From the NCBI GenBank assembly GCA_021740785.1, contig JAIOZI010000020.1, positions 1-64,000 of the forward strand: a DNA stretch of 64,000 nt. The letters run 5' to 3'. How positions within the stretch are numbered: position 1 is the stretch's first letter; each line of letters opens with the position of its first letter. The notes under the pieces were generated by a model, which searched no databases, was not told where the DNA came from, and worked only from the letters and a program-made list of their open reading frames with translations. The stretch is from Melioribacteraceae bacterium (GTDB lineage Bacteria > Bacteroidota > Ignavibacteria > Ignavibacteriales > Melioribacteraceae). The position numbers were made by a program, and so were the translations under genes. Of the stretch, positions 8,312-17,571 are shown one piece after another.

Positions 8312-9904
8312 TTAATTCATACTTTTTTGAATCTGTTCAATCAAATCTTCATTTTCAAATGGCTTTGGGAGCATATAATCAACACCGAGTGCTTTGTATT
8401 TGTTTTTAATTTCTTTTGTAAACTCGGCTGAAATTACTATTACCGGTATATTCTTATTCGATTCCCTCTTTCTAATTGCTTCAAGCAGTTGTATTCCGTT
8501 CATCAGGGGCATTTCATGATCGGTGATAAGGAGAGAAGGAGATTTTTGCATCAGCATAGTCATTGCCTCATAACCGTTACTCGCCTGTACTATTTCATAA
8601 GTAGGAACTGCCATGTTAATAATTTTTAGATAGAGCGATCGAACAATTTTATCGTCTTCAACCAACATTATTATATTTTTAGCTTCCGGCATCGTGATAT
8701 GAAACTCCGATCCTTCTCCTTCTTTAGAATAAAACCAAATCTGACCGCCGTGTTTTTCAACAATTTCTTTAACCAGCATTAAACCCAACCCGCTTCCTTT
8801 TTCACCCTTCGTTCCTGCCGTCGAGTGCTTTTCGTCTATACGGAAAAGTTTTGATTGGTCGGCTTCGGGAATGCCGACTCCCTGGTCAGTAATTATCAAC
8901 TCAACCATCCCTTGCTTGAATTGATTGGCTGTGATGTGTACTGATTTTTTTTCGGGTGTGAATTTTATCGCATTGCTAATTAAATTAGTGATTACCTGCT
9001 GCATTAACCTGTCATCAACATTAACATGTAAGTCTTTGCTTATTTCGGTTTTGATATCGATGCTTTTTCGAATAGCCGCACCGGTTAACGACGAGACACA
9101 GTTGGAAACCATTGTGCGGAGTTTGATTCTCTGGGTGTCTATTTGGAGTCTGCCCGATTGCAGTCTTGACCAATCCAAAAGATGATTAACAAGCGCAAGC
9201 TGAGTTTTGGAAGCGTCATATATATAATTCAAATATTCCCGTCTCTCTTCGCGTGAAAGGTCTTCTTCATTTAAAAGTATCTCTGAAAATCCCAGCAGAC
9301 TCGTAAAAGGAGCCCTTAAATCATGTGAGACAATACTAATAAATTTATCCTTAGTCGAATTTAACTCCTGAAGTTTTTCAAGCGATTCCCTTAGTTCTGA
9401 TTCAACCTCTTTTATATCCGAAATGTTGCATAATAATCTGAAAATTTCTTCGGCGTTGCCGTCATCATCTCTTTTCACACAAATGTTTTCACGTATCCAT
9501 AACGTTCTTTCATCTTTATTAATTATTCTGTAAATAACTTTAAAAATATTCTTTTTGCCTCTGTTCTCAGCCTCGGTATAAATTCTTTTTACTTCACCCT
9601 TATCATCCTCGTGAACAATAAAAAGCAGTTGCCCGGGTTTCTTTTCTAAATCTTTCGCTTTATAACCGGTAAGTTTCTCTATCGTGCCGGAAATAAAATT
9701 TTGGGCTGAATCATTTGAATAAGTTATCGACCAGGAATAATCACTTGTTCTGACAAAAAAATTATTTATTTCTTCAAAAAAAATTAATTCTTCTTTGGAA
9801 TAATTTTCTGATAGTGATTCCTGGATTATATTAAGAATTTCATTGAGAGATTCTTCGTCTTTAGTTAGGTGTTTTAATTTTTCTCGGTCGAAAGAATTTT
9901 TCAT
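8312..9904 (-). CDS. Hybrid sensor histidine kinase: PAS, HisKA, HATPase, receiver
   Basis: About 530 residues from ATG 9904 (MKNSFDREKL); the longer frame to 9967 adds an unlikely hydrophobic/Tyr-rich leader. Order: PAS plus PAC (about 40-165), HisKA with the phospho-accepting His in SIVSHDLRAPFTSLLGF, HATPase with NLISNAIKFTPE, DQGVGIP and GSGLGLMLVKE, then a C-terminal receiver with the phosphorylatable Asp in LLITDHEMPLMNG. No membrane segment is seen, so it is a soluble sensor. Divergent from the TonB receptor gene at 10021. Signal unknown. Confidence 0.88.
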   Translation of the reverse strand: MKNSFDREKLKHLTKDEESLNEILNIIQESLSENYSKEELIFFEEINNFFVRTSDYSWSITYSNDSAQNFISGTIEKLTGYKAKDLEKKPGQLLFIVHEDDKGEVKRIYTEAENRGKKNIFKVIYRIINKDERTLWIRENICVKRDDDGNAEEIFRLLCNISDIKEVESELRESLEKLQELNSTKDKFISIVSHDLRAPFTSLLGFSEILLNEEDLSREERREYLNYIYDASKTQLALVNHLLDWSRLQSGRLQIDTQRIKLRTMVSNCVSSLTGAAIRKSIDIKTEISKDLHVNVDDRLMQQVITNLISNAIKFTPEKKSVHITANQFKQGMVELIITDQGVGIPEADQSKLFRIDEKHSTAGTKGEKGSGLGLMLVKEIVEKHGGQIWFYSKEGEGSEFHITMPEAKNIIMLVEDDKIVRSLYLKIINMAVPTYEIVQASNGYEAMTMLMQKSPSLLITDHEMPLMNGIQLLEAIRKRESNKNIPVIVISAEFTKEIKNKYKALGVDYMLPKPFENEDLIEQIQKSMN

Positions 9905-10020
9905 GATCAATCTTATGGAATAAGAATTAAATTGAATTATAAAATAAGAATAATAACTATATGTCACAATTAGAACTTAAAATCCATCCGATTTGTTATT
10001 GCTGAAAATATGAGGAGAAA

Positions 10021-12303
10021 ATGAAATTTACAGCAACAATTAATTTTATTTTACTGATGATATCATTTACGGTTTCTGCTCAAAACAGGGGCGGAAGCAT
10101 AACCGGGAAAGTAATTGATAAGATTACAAAAGAATCACTCCCCGGTGTAAATATTATAGTTGTCGGAACAGCGTATGGAACTGCAACAGATTTAGACGGT
10201 CAATTTTCGATTGACGATCTGCCCGTAGGTCTTTATCAATTAAAAGCTTCTTTTATCGGTTATGATCCGATTACAAAAACCGATGTTGTGGTTAATTCAG
10301 CCAGACCCGCATACGTTGAATTTCAAATGATTGAGTCTGTTATCGAGCTTGAAGGAGTTACTGTTACGTCAGATTTTTTTGAAATGGATCCAACCGAACT
10401 CAACAGTGTAACAAATTTTTCCTATGAAGAAATTCGCAGGGCGCCCGGCGGATTCGAAGATGTAGTGAGAGCTTTGTCAATTCTTCCCGGTGTAGCACAA
10501 CAATCACCCGGCAGAAATGATTTAGTTGTTCGCGGCGGAGCCCCTTCAGAAAACCTGTATGTAGTTGATGGCTTTGTTGTTCCCAACATTAATCACTTCG
10601 GCAGCCAGGGCGCAACCGGCGGACCGTTGAGTTATATCAATCTTGATTTTGTGAAAGAAACTTCTTTTTCTACCGGTGGATTTTCTTCCATTTACGGCGA
10701 TAAACTTTCTTCGGTATTAAAAATCGATCTGCGTAACGGCAGAACAGATCAGTTCGGCGGAAAAGCGTTGGTGTCGGCAACACAATTCGGATTGAATTTG
10801 GAGGGACCCGTTTCCGAAAAAGGGAGTTTTCTTTTTTCAATCAGAAGAAGTTATCTGGATTTTATTTTTGATGCCGCGGGATTTAACTTTGTTCCCGAAT
10901 ATTATGACCTGATTACAAAGTGGAATTACAATTTAAGTACATCTGACAGATTGTCCTTCCTCTTCGTCGGCGCTTATGACCGCGTGAAATTCAATAACAA
11001 AAACACGGAAGATATTTATGATAACGCAAGAATTCTCGGGAATGATCAAAATCAATATCTTGCCGGTTTGTCTTACAGACATCTGTTCAAAAACGGTTTT
11101 TCAACTTTAAGCTTCAGCAGAAACTATGTGAAATATGATTTTATTCAAAAGGATACCCTTTTAAACCCGGTATTTATTAATAAATCTATAGAAGCAGAAA
11201 ATGAATTAAAAGCCGATTTGGTTTATAAATTATCATCAACTTCCGAAATTAATGCTGGTTTCTCCGGTAAGCTGATTAATTTTGAAACTGACGTCAGGTT
11301 CCCCCCGTTCGTAACTACATTCGGAGAAGTGCTGACGGTAAACTCTTTATCGGCGAAAAAAGATTATTACAAAGGAGCATTCTACACACAATATTCGGAT
11401 GTACTTTTTAATCGATTAAGAATTACTTTAGGCGGACGCGCAGATTATTTCAGCGGAATTGAGAAGTCCTTTTATTTCAGTCCGCGTTTCCTCACATCTT
11501 TTATGATTAACGAAATTTCAAATATAAGTTTCAGTACAGGAATTTATTACCAGAATCCTTCTTATATATGGCTAAGCGGAAATCCACAGAACAACAATTT
11601 AACTGCAGTTCGTGTTGATCAATTTGTGCTTGGATACGAACACATGCTGAGGAGTGATATAAGAGTAAAAATAGAAGGCTTTTACAAGGATTACAAAGAT
11701 TATCCCACCAGCACATTGCGCCCATATTTAGTTTTAGCCAATACGGGAGCGGGTTACGCGGGGGCAGATAATAATTTTCAATCGTTTGGTTTAGAGCCGC
11801 TGGTAAGCAGCGGATCTGGTTATTCGAGAGGTCTTGAATTTTCGATGCAGAAAAAATCTTCCGAGATACCGCATTACGGGTTCTTTAGTTTGACATACAG
11901 CGAAACCTATTTCACTGCACTGGATGGAGTGGAGCGTGCAGGCAGTTATGATCAAAGATGGATAATGAATCTGAGTGCAGGTTATATCTTTAACCAAAAA
12001 TGGGAAGCAAGCATAAAATTCCGTTTAGCAACCGGCTTCCCTTATACGCCGTACAACAGCAACGGGACTCAAAGTATTTCTGATTTTAATACCGAAAGAT
12101 TCCCGGTTAATCACAGTCTGGATATTCGTTTTGACAGGCGATGGGATTTTGAAGGATGGGCATTGATAACTTATCTCGATATACAAAACATTTACAACCG
12201 TCAAAATGTAAATCAGAACAGATGGGATTACCAAAAAATGAAAGTGCGTGACGAAAGCTCAATTGGAATATTGCCTAGTATTGGTGTTAGTTTGGAATGG
12301 TGA
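10021..12303 (+). CDS. TonB-dependent outer-membrane receptor with carboxypeptidase-regulatory-like N-domain
   Basis: 760 residues. Signal peptide (about 1-20, ending TVSAQ), then a CarboxypepD-regulatory-like domain (ITGKVIDKITKESLPGVN to about residue 105), a plug domain (for example LVVRGGAPSENLYVVDGF) and a C-terminal beta-barrel ending in aromatic VSLEW. This is the usual Bacteroidota receptor design. There is no SusD partner and no substrate gene beside it, so the ligand is unknown. A ribosome site (GAGGAGAAA) directly precedes the ATG. Confidence 0.88.
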   Translation: MKFTATINFILLMISFTVSAQNRGGSITGKVIDKITKESLPGVNIIVVGTAYGTATDLDGQFSIDDLPVGLYQLKASFIGYDPITKTDVVVNSARPAYVEFQMIESVIELEGVTVTSDFFEMDPTELNSVTNFSYEEIRRAPGGFEDVVRALSILPGVAQQSPGRNDLVVRGGAPSENLYVVDGFVVPNINHFGSQGATGGPLSYINLDFVKETSFSTGGFSSIYGDKLSSVLKIDLRNGRTDQFGGKALVSATQFGLNLEGPVSEKGSFLFSIRRSYLDFIFDAAGFNFVPEYYDLITKWNYNLSTSDRLSFLFVGAYDRVKFNNKNTEDIYDNARILGNDQNQYLAGLSYRHLFKNGFSTLSFSRNYVKYDFIQKDTLLNPVFINKSIEAENELKADLVYKLSSTSEINAGFSGKLINFETDVRFPPFVTTFGEVLTVNSLSAKKDYYKGAFYTQYSDVLFNRLRITLGGRADYFSGIEKSFYFSPRFLTSFMINEISNISFSTGIYYQNPSYIWLSGNPQNNNLTAVRVDQFVLGYEHMLRSDIRVKIEGFYKDYKDYPTSTLRPYLVLANTGAGYAGADNNFQSFGLEPLVSSGSGYSRGLEFSMQKKSSEIPHYGFFSLTYSETYFTALDGVERAGSYDQRWIMNLSAGYIFNQKWEASIKFRLATGFPYTPYNSNGTQSISDFNTERFPVNHSLDIRFDRRWDFEGWALITYLDIQNIYNRQNVNQNRWDYQKMKVRDESSIGILPSIGVSLEW

Positions 12304-12333
12304 AAAATATTAATGTACGTTTTTAAAATGACA

Positions 12334-13314
12334 TCATAATATGTTCGAGAAATATAATTTATCGTCGGTTAAATTTATTTCCGGATTTGTTTTTTCAAGC
12401 AATGAAATTTTTTCAAGAAGTGATTTTAAAAACTCTTTGTGTTTTGGTGAATTCGGATTTCGCGGACGGTGTTCTCTTGCCGCAGTAATTTTTGAAACTT
12501 CTTTCATTAATTCCATTGTGTTTTCACTGAACCAGCATTCGGAAAACTTTTGCCAAATGTATTCAGTCGCAATTTTATTTGGATGTATTAAATCCCGTTC
12601 ATAAAATCTGTAATCTCTTAAATCATCCATCATTATTTCATAGGATGGAAAATAAAAAGCGCTTCTGTTATTAATCATTTTATTCACGGCTAATAGAAGC
12701 GACGCCTTACTCAATTGATTATTGATCGAACCGTCTTTCAAATGTCTTACGGGACTAACTGTAAAAATCACTTGTAATTTTGGATTTATCTCATGCAGCA
12801 AATCGATTATTTTTGCTAAATAGTTATTAATCTCATCAACGGATAATCTATATCGTAAAAATTTGTTCTGCGGAATTTTATGACAGTTGGAAACAATCAT
12901 TTTTCGTTCGATATGTTCATAAACATATGCTGTTCCAAAGGTAATAATCAGCCAGTCTGCCTGCCGAATATATTTCCCGGTTATATTTAATCCGTCATTT
13001 ATCTTTTTAAGTACTTCTTCAGGTTGGTGATGTGAGAAACAACTATGGTGACTAAAACTGTGATACTCTCCCTGATCAAAGATGAGATCATTCTCTGTAA
13101 ATGTTTTTTTTTCAACAAGTAGTTTTATTGAGTTATGAATCGATGCAGGATTATACAAAACGCCGAACGGGTTTTCCAAAACATGAAATCGACCTTGCTT
13201 AAAATATTGCGCAATGTTTTCGGCAAAGCATGACCCGATTGTAATTATTTTATCTTCATAGCTGATTTTAATTTCAGCCGGATCAACATTAATTTCTGTT
13301 CTGAACTGCATCAT
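12334..13314 (-). CDS. GSCFA-domain protein
   Basis: 326 residues. The name-giving GSCFAENIAQ is near residue 27, with the Ser probably the nucleophile of an SGNH/GDSL-like esterase fold; a late DLIHPNKIATEYIW supplies the Asp-x-x-His pair. The family is common in Bacteroidota and its substrates are not settled. No signal peptide is evident. A second ATG at codon 2 is equally possible. Divergently placed against the deacetylase pseudogene at 13355. Confidence 0.88.
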   Translation of the reverse strand: MMQFRTEINVDPAEIKISYEDKIITIGSCFAENIAQYFKQGRFHVLENPFGVLYNPASIHNSIKLLVEKKTFTENDLIFDQGEYHSFSHHSCFSHHQPEEVLKKINDGLNITGKYIRQADWLIITFGTAYVYEHIERKMIVSNCHKIPQNKFLRYRLSVDEINNYLAKIIDLLHEINPKLQVIFTVSPVRHLKDGSINNQLSKASLLLAVNKMINNRSAFYFPSYEIMMDDLRDYRFYERDLIHPNKIATEYIWQKFSECWFSENTMELMKEVSKITAAREHRPRNPNSPKHKEFLKSLLEKISLLEKTNPEINLTDDKLYFSNIL

Positions 13315-13354
13315 ATATGTTTTTCTTATTTTTGATGTTAATTTTGTTATCTAT

Positions 13355-13946
13355 ATGAAAAATATAAAAATCGCTTACTCAAAGGAATACATACTCCCGC
13401 TTCCTTCGGATCATAAGTTTCCAATACAAAAATACAAACTTATTCCTGAAAAGCTTTTAGATGAGAATGTAATTTCAGAAGCAAATTTATTTATTCCCTC
13501 TATGGCAAAGCGTGAAATAGTAGAATTGACACATACCAGCGAATATATTCGAAGAGAACGAAAAGGTTTTTACATTCAGCATGCACGGTGAGGCTAACTA
13601 TCCGCTTCGTAAAGAAAGAAGCGATCTCGATCTCCCGCTCAAATTCAATACTGGTGATGAAGAATACTTAAGTCTTCTTCAAGCTGTTCTGCCGAAATTA
13701 ATTGATGATTTTCAACTTGACTTTTTGTTCTACATTTCCGGTGTGGATGTGTTATCGACCGATAAATGGGGACGCCTTAACCTTTCCTTGAACGGATGTA
13801 AAAATCGTGATGAATTTGTATTGCGAACTTCCCAAAAACATTTTATTCCTCTTATGATTTCTATGGGCGGCGGTTATTCACCAAATATTGATGATATTGT
13901 TGAGGCTCATTGCAATACTTTCAGATCGGCATTCGATATTTTCTGA
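13355..13946 (+). pseudogene. Histone-deacetylase-family protein, broken by an internal deletion and frameshift
   Basis: The 5' part (13355-13591) encodes the family N-terminus, up to ELTHTSEYIRRE. The 3' part (read through 13946) starts in another frame at FTFSMHGEANYPLRKE and runs through SGVDVLSTDKWGRL and SMGGGYS, the family's C-terminal half. The centre of the fold is missing: the active-site His-His pair and the Asp-x-x-x-His zinc ligands are absent, and about 100 residues appear lost. The two parts are in different frames at the junction (about 13560-13580), so no active enzyme is possible. Confidence 0.9.
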
Positions 13947-13973
13947 ATTTGCAACTTACAATTTCTTGCTATC

Positions 13974-14007
13974 ATATCACAATATCGGCTAACGATATAT
14001 TGATAAT
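13974..14007. promoter_or_regulatory. Imperfect palindrome, possible PadR operator
   Basis: ATATCACAATATCG (13974-13987) and CGATATATTGATAAT (13993-14007) form an imperfect inverted repeat. The left arm reappears inverted at 14121-14139 next to the padR start. Two related sites in one intergenic region suggest cooperative autoregulation. Confidence 0.5.
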
Positions 14008-14090
14008 TTACTATAAATCATGTTTTTCAATTGATTTTCACAATCAGCGAACCAGTTGTGTTTTCCTTTTTTTTGAAATGAACAAATTTA

Positions 14091-14139
14091 TTGAAATCAG
14101 CTCTATTTTATATTATATTACGATATCGGATTGTGATAT
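14091..14139 (+). promoter_or_regulatory. padR promoter with operator at the start site
   Basis: TTG (14091-14093), exactly 20 bp, then TATATTAC (14114-14121), close to the Bacteroidota TTTG / TAnnTTTG pattern. CGATATCGGATTGTGATAT (14121-14139) begins where the -7 element ends and contains the inverted form of the site at 13974. The position fits repression. Confidence 0.5.
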
Positions 14140-14156
14140 TATAAATCGTAGGTCCC

Positions 14157-14492
14157 ATGGATGAGAAAATATTAACCCGTGATGTATTTATCAGCTTGCT
14201 AAAAATTCATATTTTGCAAGAAGCGCAGTTAAAGCCAGTCTACGGCAAGGATTATCAAAAAAAACTGGCTGAGCTGGGATATGAAATTTCCTTTGGAACG
14301 ATTTATCCGTTATTTCACAAACTTGAAAAATGGGGAATGCTAAAGGCGGAGGAATTTAATGTAAACGGGAAGGTGAGAAAGTATTATTCAACAACATTTC
14401 TCGGCAAAATTATTCTTCGTGAGACAAAAGAAAATATTTCCGGACTTTTATCCCTCCTGCTAGGCATCGATTCTAATGTCACAAAAAATTAA
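14157..14492 (+). CDS. PadR-family transcriptional regulator
   Basis: 111 residues with the PadR winged helix: GYEISFGTIYPLFHKLEKWGML is the recognition helix and wing approach, and KVRKYYSTTFLGK the family's RKYYxxT motif. The short length puts it in the one-helix dimerisation class. It lies alone, convergent with the aminotransferase gene at 14505, and so may regulate itself and a distant target. Confidence 0.85.
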   Translation: MDEKILTRDVFISLLKIHILQEAQLKPVYGKDYQKKLAELGYEISFGTIYPLFHKLEKWGMLKAEEFNVNGKVRKYYSTTFLGKIILRETKENISGLLSLLLGIDSNVTKN

Positions 14493-14504
14493 GAGAAGTG
14501 ATTT

Positions 14505-15617
14505 TCACCCCTTCAGCATCCTATCAAAAAATTCAACAAATTTTTCATGCTTAATCGAAACACAAATTCTTGAGTAACTCTCTGCACGTTGCTTATCGGA
14601 TTGAGTAAAGAACGGGAGCGCCACACTACCTATTCTATATTTTAGTAGTTCATCATATGTGCGGTTTACAATTACAAATATCCCGACCGGCTTCGAATGG
14701 CGGTAATACTCATCAGCCAATATCGAGTTTTCATGCAGGTATTCTATATTCTTCGTTATATCCGTAACAGTTTTTTGTTGAAATTCTTTTGCTGCTTTTT
14801 GTCCTTGCGGAGTAGATAAGATTTTTTGTACCAAAACCTGTGCAAAGGCATTAATTCCGTTTGTTGCATAAAGTAGATGAATATTAAACTCATCATTAAA
14901 TTCTTTATTCGTCGAGTGCATAAAGCCTAACCGCTGTCCGCTTAACCCGATCGATTTGCTGAAGCTGTCTGTAATTATCACATTCTCAAAATCGATAAGC
15001 TTTGCGTAAAAGTCATCATCGCTGCCGTAGAAAAGTTTACGGTAGGGGCTGTCCCATATCACGACTGTACCGTTGGCATTCAATAATGCAACTAGTCTCA
15101 GCAATTCTTCGTCGTCAAATTTATCACCCAGCGGATTGTTGGGATCGCAGATAATTACGGCTGAATTTTTTATTTCATCCAATTTAGATTCAAGTTCTTC
15201 GAAACTTTTGTAATCACTATAATCTACTCCGTTGATCGTCATAATCTTAGTGTAGGAACCCCAATAATACCGGGAGACGTAAATTTTATCTACATCCAAA
15301 CATTGTGTTACAAGGTCAAGCGCATTCATTCCTCCGTTAGTAATAAAAATATTCCCGGGTGATGAATTTCCCATGAAATAATAATGATTGATTGCTTTCC
15401 TCAGAGATTCTATTCCATTGTTCGATGGATAAACCTGTATTTCATTCGAATTGAAATCTATCAACGGAATAACTTCGGTAAGATCGATATTTACTACGGC
15501 ATTCACTCCCCGGTTTAAGTATAAATATTCTTTCCCGGTTTCTAAACTTTTCTTTTTTAACTGTTCGCCTATTCCTACAATGGACGAATAGGTTGCACCA
15601 CTCACCTTAGTTCTCAT
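14505..15617 (-). CDS. PLP-dependent aminotransferase, class I/II fold
   Basis: 370 residues. Fold-type I features: FITNGGMNALDLVTQ (cofactor-binding loop), CDPNNPLGD, WDSPYRKLFY, and the Schiff-base lysine in DSFSKSIGLSGQRLGF. The closest remembered families are aspartate/aromatic aminotransferases. Substrate is not decidable from sequence and no biosynthetic neighbours help. Cytoplasmic. Confidence 0.82.
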   Translation of the reverse strand: MRTKVSGATYSSIVGIGEQLKKKSLETGKEYLYLNRGVNAVVNIDLTEVIPLIDFNSNEIQVYPSNNGIESLRKAINHYYFMGNSSPGNIFITNGGMNALDLVTQCLDVDKIYVSRYYWGSYTKIMTINGVDYSDYKSFEELESKLDEIKNSAVIICDPNNPLGDKFDDEELLRLVALLNANGTVVIWDSPYRKLFYGSDDDFYAKLIDFENVIITDSFSKSIGLSGQRLGFMHSTNKEFNDEFNIHLLYATNGINAFAQVLVQKILSTPQGQKAAKEFQQKTVTDITKNIEYLHENSILADEYYRHSKPVGIFVIVNRTYDELLKYRIGSVALPFFTQSDKQRAESYSRICVSIKHEKFVEFFDRMLKG

Positions 15618-15752
15618 TTTATTATTCCTTAGTCTTGTAAATAAAGATCAACGGGTTGTAAATCTAGGAGGAGATTTTATTAGCGCTAAATTACTTGCAA
15701 CCGGAATTAAAATCAAAAAATTTTTACTGTAGATAAAAAATTTAAGCGGGAA

Positions 15753-15941
15753 TCAATCCTTCTCAATTTTCTTATCATCTTCTGATTCATCCTCATCTTC
15801 TCGGTCTTTAATAGATTTTCTAAAATCTTTAATTCCTTTACCTATACCTTTAGCAAGTTCCGGGATTTTCTTTCCCCCAAACAACAGGATTAAAACAAAC
15901 GCTATAATTATTATTTCAGCTGCGCCAAATGATCCGAACAT
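15753..15941 (-). CDS. tatA: Sec-independent translocase subunit TatA/TatE
   Basis: 62 residues: one N-terminal membrane segment (AAEIIIIAFVLILLFGG), the hinge KKIPELAKGIGKGIKDFRKS amphipathic helix, then an acidic tail. This is the standard TatA layout, forming the pore for folded proteins. tatC is not adjacent. Confidence 0.92.
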   Translation of the reverse strand: MFGSFGAAEIIIIAFVLILLFGGKKIPELAKGIGKGIKDFRKSIKDREDEDESEDDKKIEKD

Positions 15942-16278
15942 AAAATACCTTTTCCATTTTGTACTACTTTAGAATCTAGTTCATGGAATTTACGAATCTT
16001 AATTCAAATAAAAAACGAACTTTGCACTAAAGCTGAGTAATAAGCTGTGTTTATTAAAATTAGAATGAATTTCATCTTAAAATAAGAACCTTGTGGCTGA
16101 TACTTCATAAATAGAAAAAATGATTTTAATTTGATTTTTTTGCGACGGTTTAATACAATTTATTGAGTGACATAGTTAGCTGTTGTAGAATAATGCTTTA
16201 ATATAGACATATTGATCGAAAAGAAAGTTGCTAGGTATCGAGATTTTTTCATAAAGACAACCTGCCTGATTTTTAAAC
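15942..16278. other. Gene-free region between tatA and the tetR operon
   Basis: AT-rich divergent intergenic DNA with no ORF or clear repeat. It should hold the tatA promoter at its left side. Confidence 0.5.
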
Positions 16279-16331
16279 TTGACAAATCCAATTCAACACC
16301 TTATATTTATTAGTGAGTGTTAACAAACATT
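16279..16331 (+). promoter_or_regulatory. Promoter and operator of the tetR-RND operon
   Basis: TTG (16279-16281), 20 bp, TATATTTA (16302-16309), a good Bacteroidota-type promoter. TTAGTGAGTGTTAAC starts at 16310, the next base, and recurs as TTAGTTAGTGTTAAC at 16952-16966 (14 of 15 identical) and as the palindrome TTAGTTAACTAA at 17548-17559. Probably binding sites of one or both TetR proteins. Confidence 0.6.
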
Positions 16332-16346
16332 GTGAAAAGGAAAATT

Positions 16347-16931
16347 ATGGCGCGATTAACTACGGTAGAAAGACAGAAAATGATAATTGATGAAGCAATT
16401 AACATTATTCATGAAGGCGGGTATGAATCCTTGTCCATCCGCGAATTAGCCGGAAAAGTAAAAATCAGCGAACCGGCGATATACAGACACTTTTTGAATA
16501 AAGAAGATATAATACTTGGTATTTTATCCCGTATTGGAGAGTTTGATCATTTATTGGAAGAAAATTTAGCACTTGGAAATACGGCGGTTGAGAAGCTGCG
16601 AAAGTTTATTCAATTTCACTTCGATTTTCTTCAAAAAAACAAAGAGATGACCTCAATTCTATTTTCGGAAGATATTTTTAATCAAAGCAATCTTCTCAAA
16701 CAAAAATTACTTAAAATAATCAAATACAGGAAAAGTTTACTTACCTCAATTGTTGAACAGGGAAAAGCTGAAAATGAGTTTAAGCAAATCGGAACAAGCG
16801 ATGTTGTAACAATGATCTTGGGATTTATCAGGTTAACGGTTTTGGAATGGCGGCTCGGAGGTTTTGGATTTAATATTTCGAATAAAAGCGAAAAAACACT
16901 TGGTACAATAAAAGAAATGATCAGCAAATAA
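16347..16931 (+). CDS. TetR/AcrR-family regulator 1
   Basis: About 194 residues from ATG 16347, chosen because AAAAGGAAAA precedes it; a frame from 16317 would start inside the operator. The helix-turn-helix is YESLSIRELAGKVKISEPAIYRHF; the C-terminal helical ligand domain is variable. First gene of an operon with a second TetR gene, an RND transporter and three envelope proteins, hence likely the local repressor. Inducer unknown. Confidence 0.88.
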   Translation: MARLTTVERQKMIIDEAINIIHEGGYESLSIRELAGKVKISEPAIYRHFLNKEDIILGILSRIGEFDHLLEENLALGNTAVEKLRKFIQFHFDFLQKNKEMTSILFSEDIFNQSNLLKQKLLKIIKYRKSLLTSIVEQGKAENEFKQIGTSDVVTMILGFIRLTVLEWRLGGFGFNISNKSEKTLGTIKEMISK

Positions 16932-16951
16932 ATATTTTTTTAGTAAAAAAG

Positions 16952-16966
16952 TTAGTTAGTGTTAAC
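16952..16966 (+). promoter_or_regulatory. Second TetR-type operator
   Basis: TTAGTTAGTGTTAAC differs by one base from 16310-16324. It lies in the 46-bp gap between the two tetR genes, suggesting internal control or a second promoter. Confidence 0.55.
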
Positions 16967-16977
16967 TCATAATTGAA

Positions 16978-17559
16978 ATGAAGAAAAAAGAAATTAAAAA
17001 ATATCTGGCAATGAGATTTCAAGAGGAAGGATTTAGTTCGCTTCCGTTAGATGAACTAGCCTCGGAACTTAAGATCAGCAAGAAAACTATCTACAGGGAA
17101 TTCGGCGCCAAGCACGATTTAATTGATACAACAATAATGGATATGCTCAACGAAGCATACAGCAATGTAATTTCTGCAGTTGCAAATGAATCCCCATTTA
17201 TCGAAAAGTTCTATACAATTTTTGATACTGTAAAGAAAAATTTGAAATCGTTTGATGACATATCGCTTGCCGAATTAAAGCGGGCTTATCCTGATATATG
17301 GATCAAAGTCGCCCGGTTTAGAAAATACAATATTATCCCGATGCTGCTGCTTCTAATAAACAGCGGAAGAAAAAAAGGTGTACTGAATGATTATCCTGCC
17401 GAACTTTATCTAAAATTAATCTACGGTGCAATAAATGAAGTTACGAAAAGGAACGCCGAACACATTGAAAATGAACTCGATCTCTTAATGAAGATTGTAC
17501 TCAACGGCGCCCTTACTAAAAAGGGGAAAAGATTTTTAAATCAAAAGTTAGTTAACTAA
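16978..17559 (+). CDS. TetR/AcrR-family regulator 2
   Basis: 193 residues with the helix-turn-helix PLDELASELKISKKTIYREF. Different from the preceding TetR protein outside the DNA-binding domain. Its last codons overlap the palindrome TTAGTTAACTAA (17548-17559). The next gene starts 12 bases later. Two tandem TetR genes sharing near-identical operators could compete or form heterodimers (inference). Confidence 0.85.
   Translation: MKKKEIKKYLAMRFQEEGFSSLPLDELASELKISKKTIYREFGAKHDLIDTTIMDMLNEAYSNVISAVANESPFIEKFYTIFDTVKKNLKSFDDISLAELKRAYPDIWIKVARFRKYNIIPMLLLLINSGRKKGVLNDYPAELYLKLIYGAINEVTKRNAEHIENELDLLMKIVLNGALTKKGKRFLNQKLVN
17548..17559. promoter_or_regulatory. Third TetR-type site, perfect 12-bp palindrome
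   Basis: TTAGTTAACTAA overlaps the stop of the second tetR gene and lies 12 bases before the RND transporter start. It shares the TTAG...GTTAAC core of the two upstream sites. Confidence 0.45.
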
Positions 17560-17571
17560 AATGAGTGAAAT

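Noticed and set aside
13910-14164. 84-codon plus-strand frame over the padR promoter
   Set aside because: Overlaps the pseudogene end, promoter and operator sites; composition is that of AT-rich noncoding DNA.
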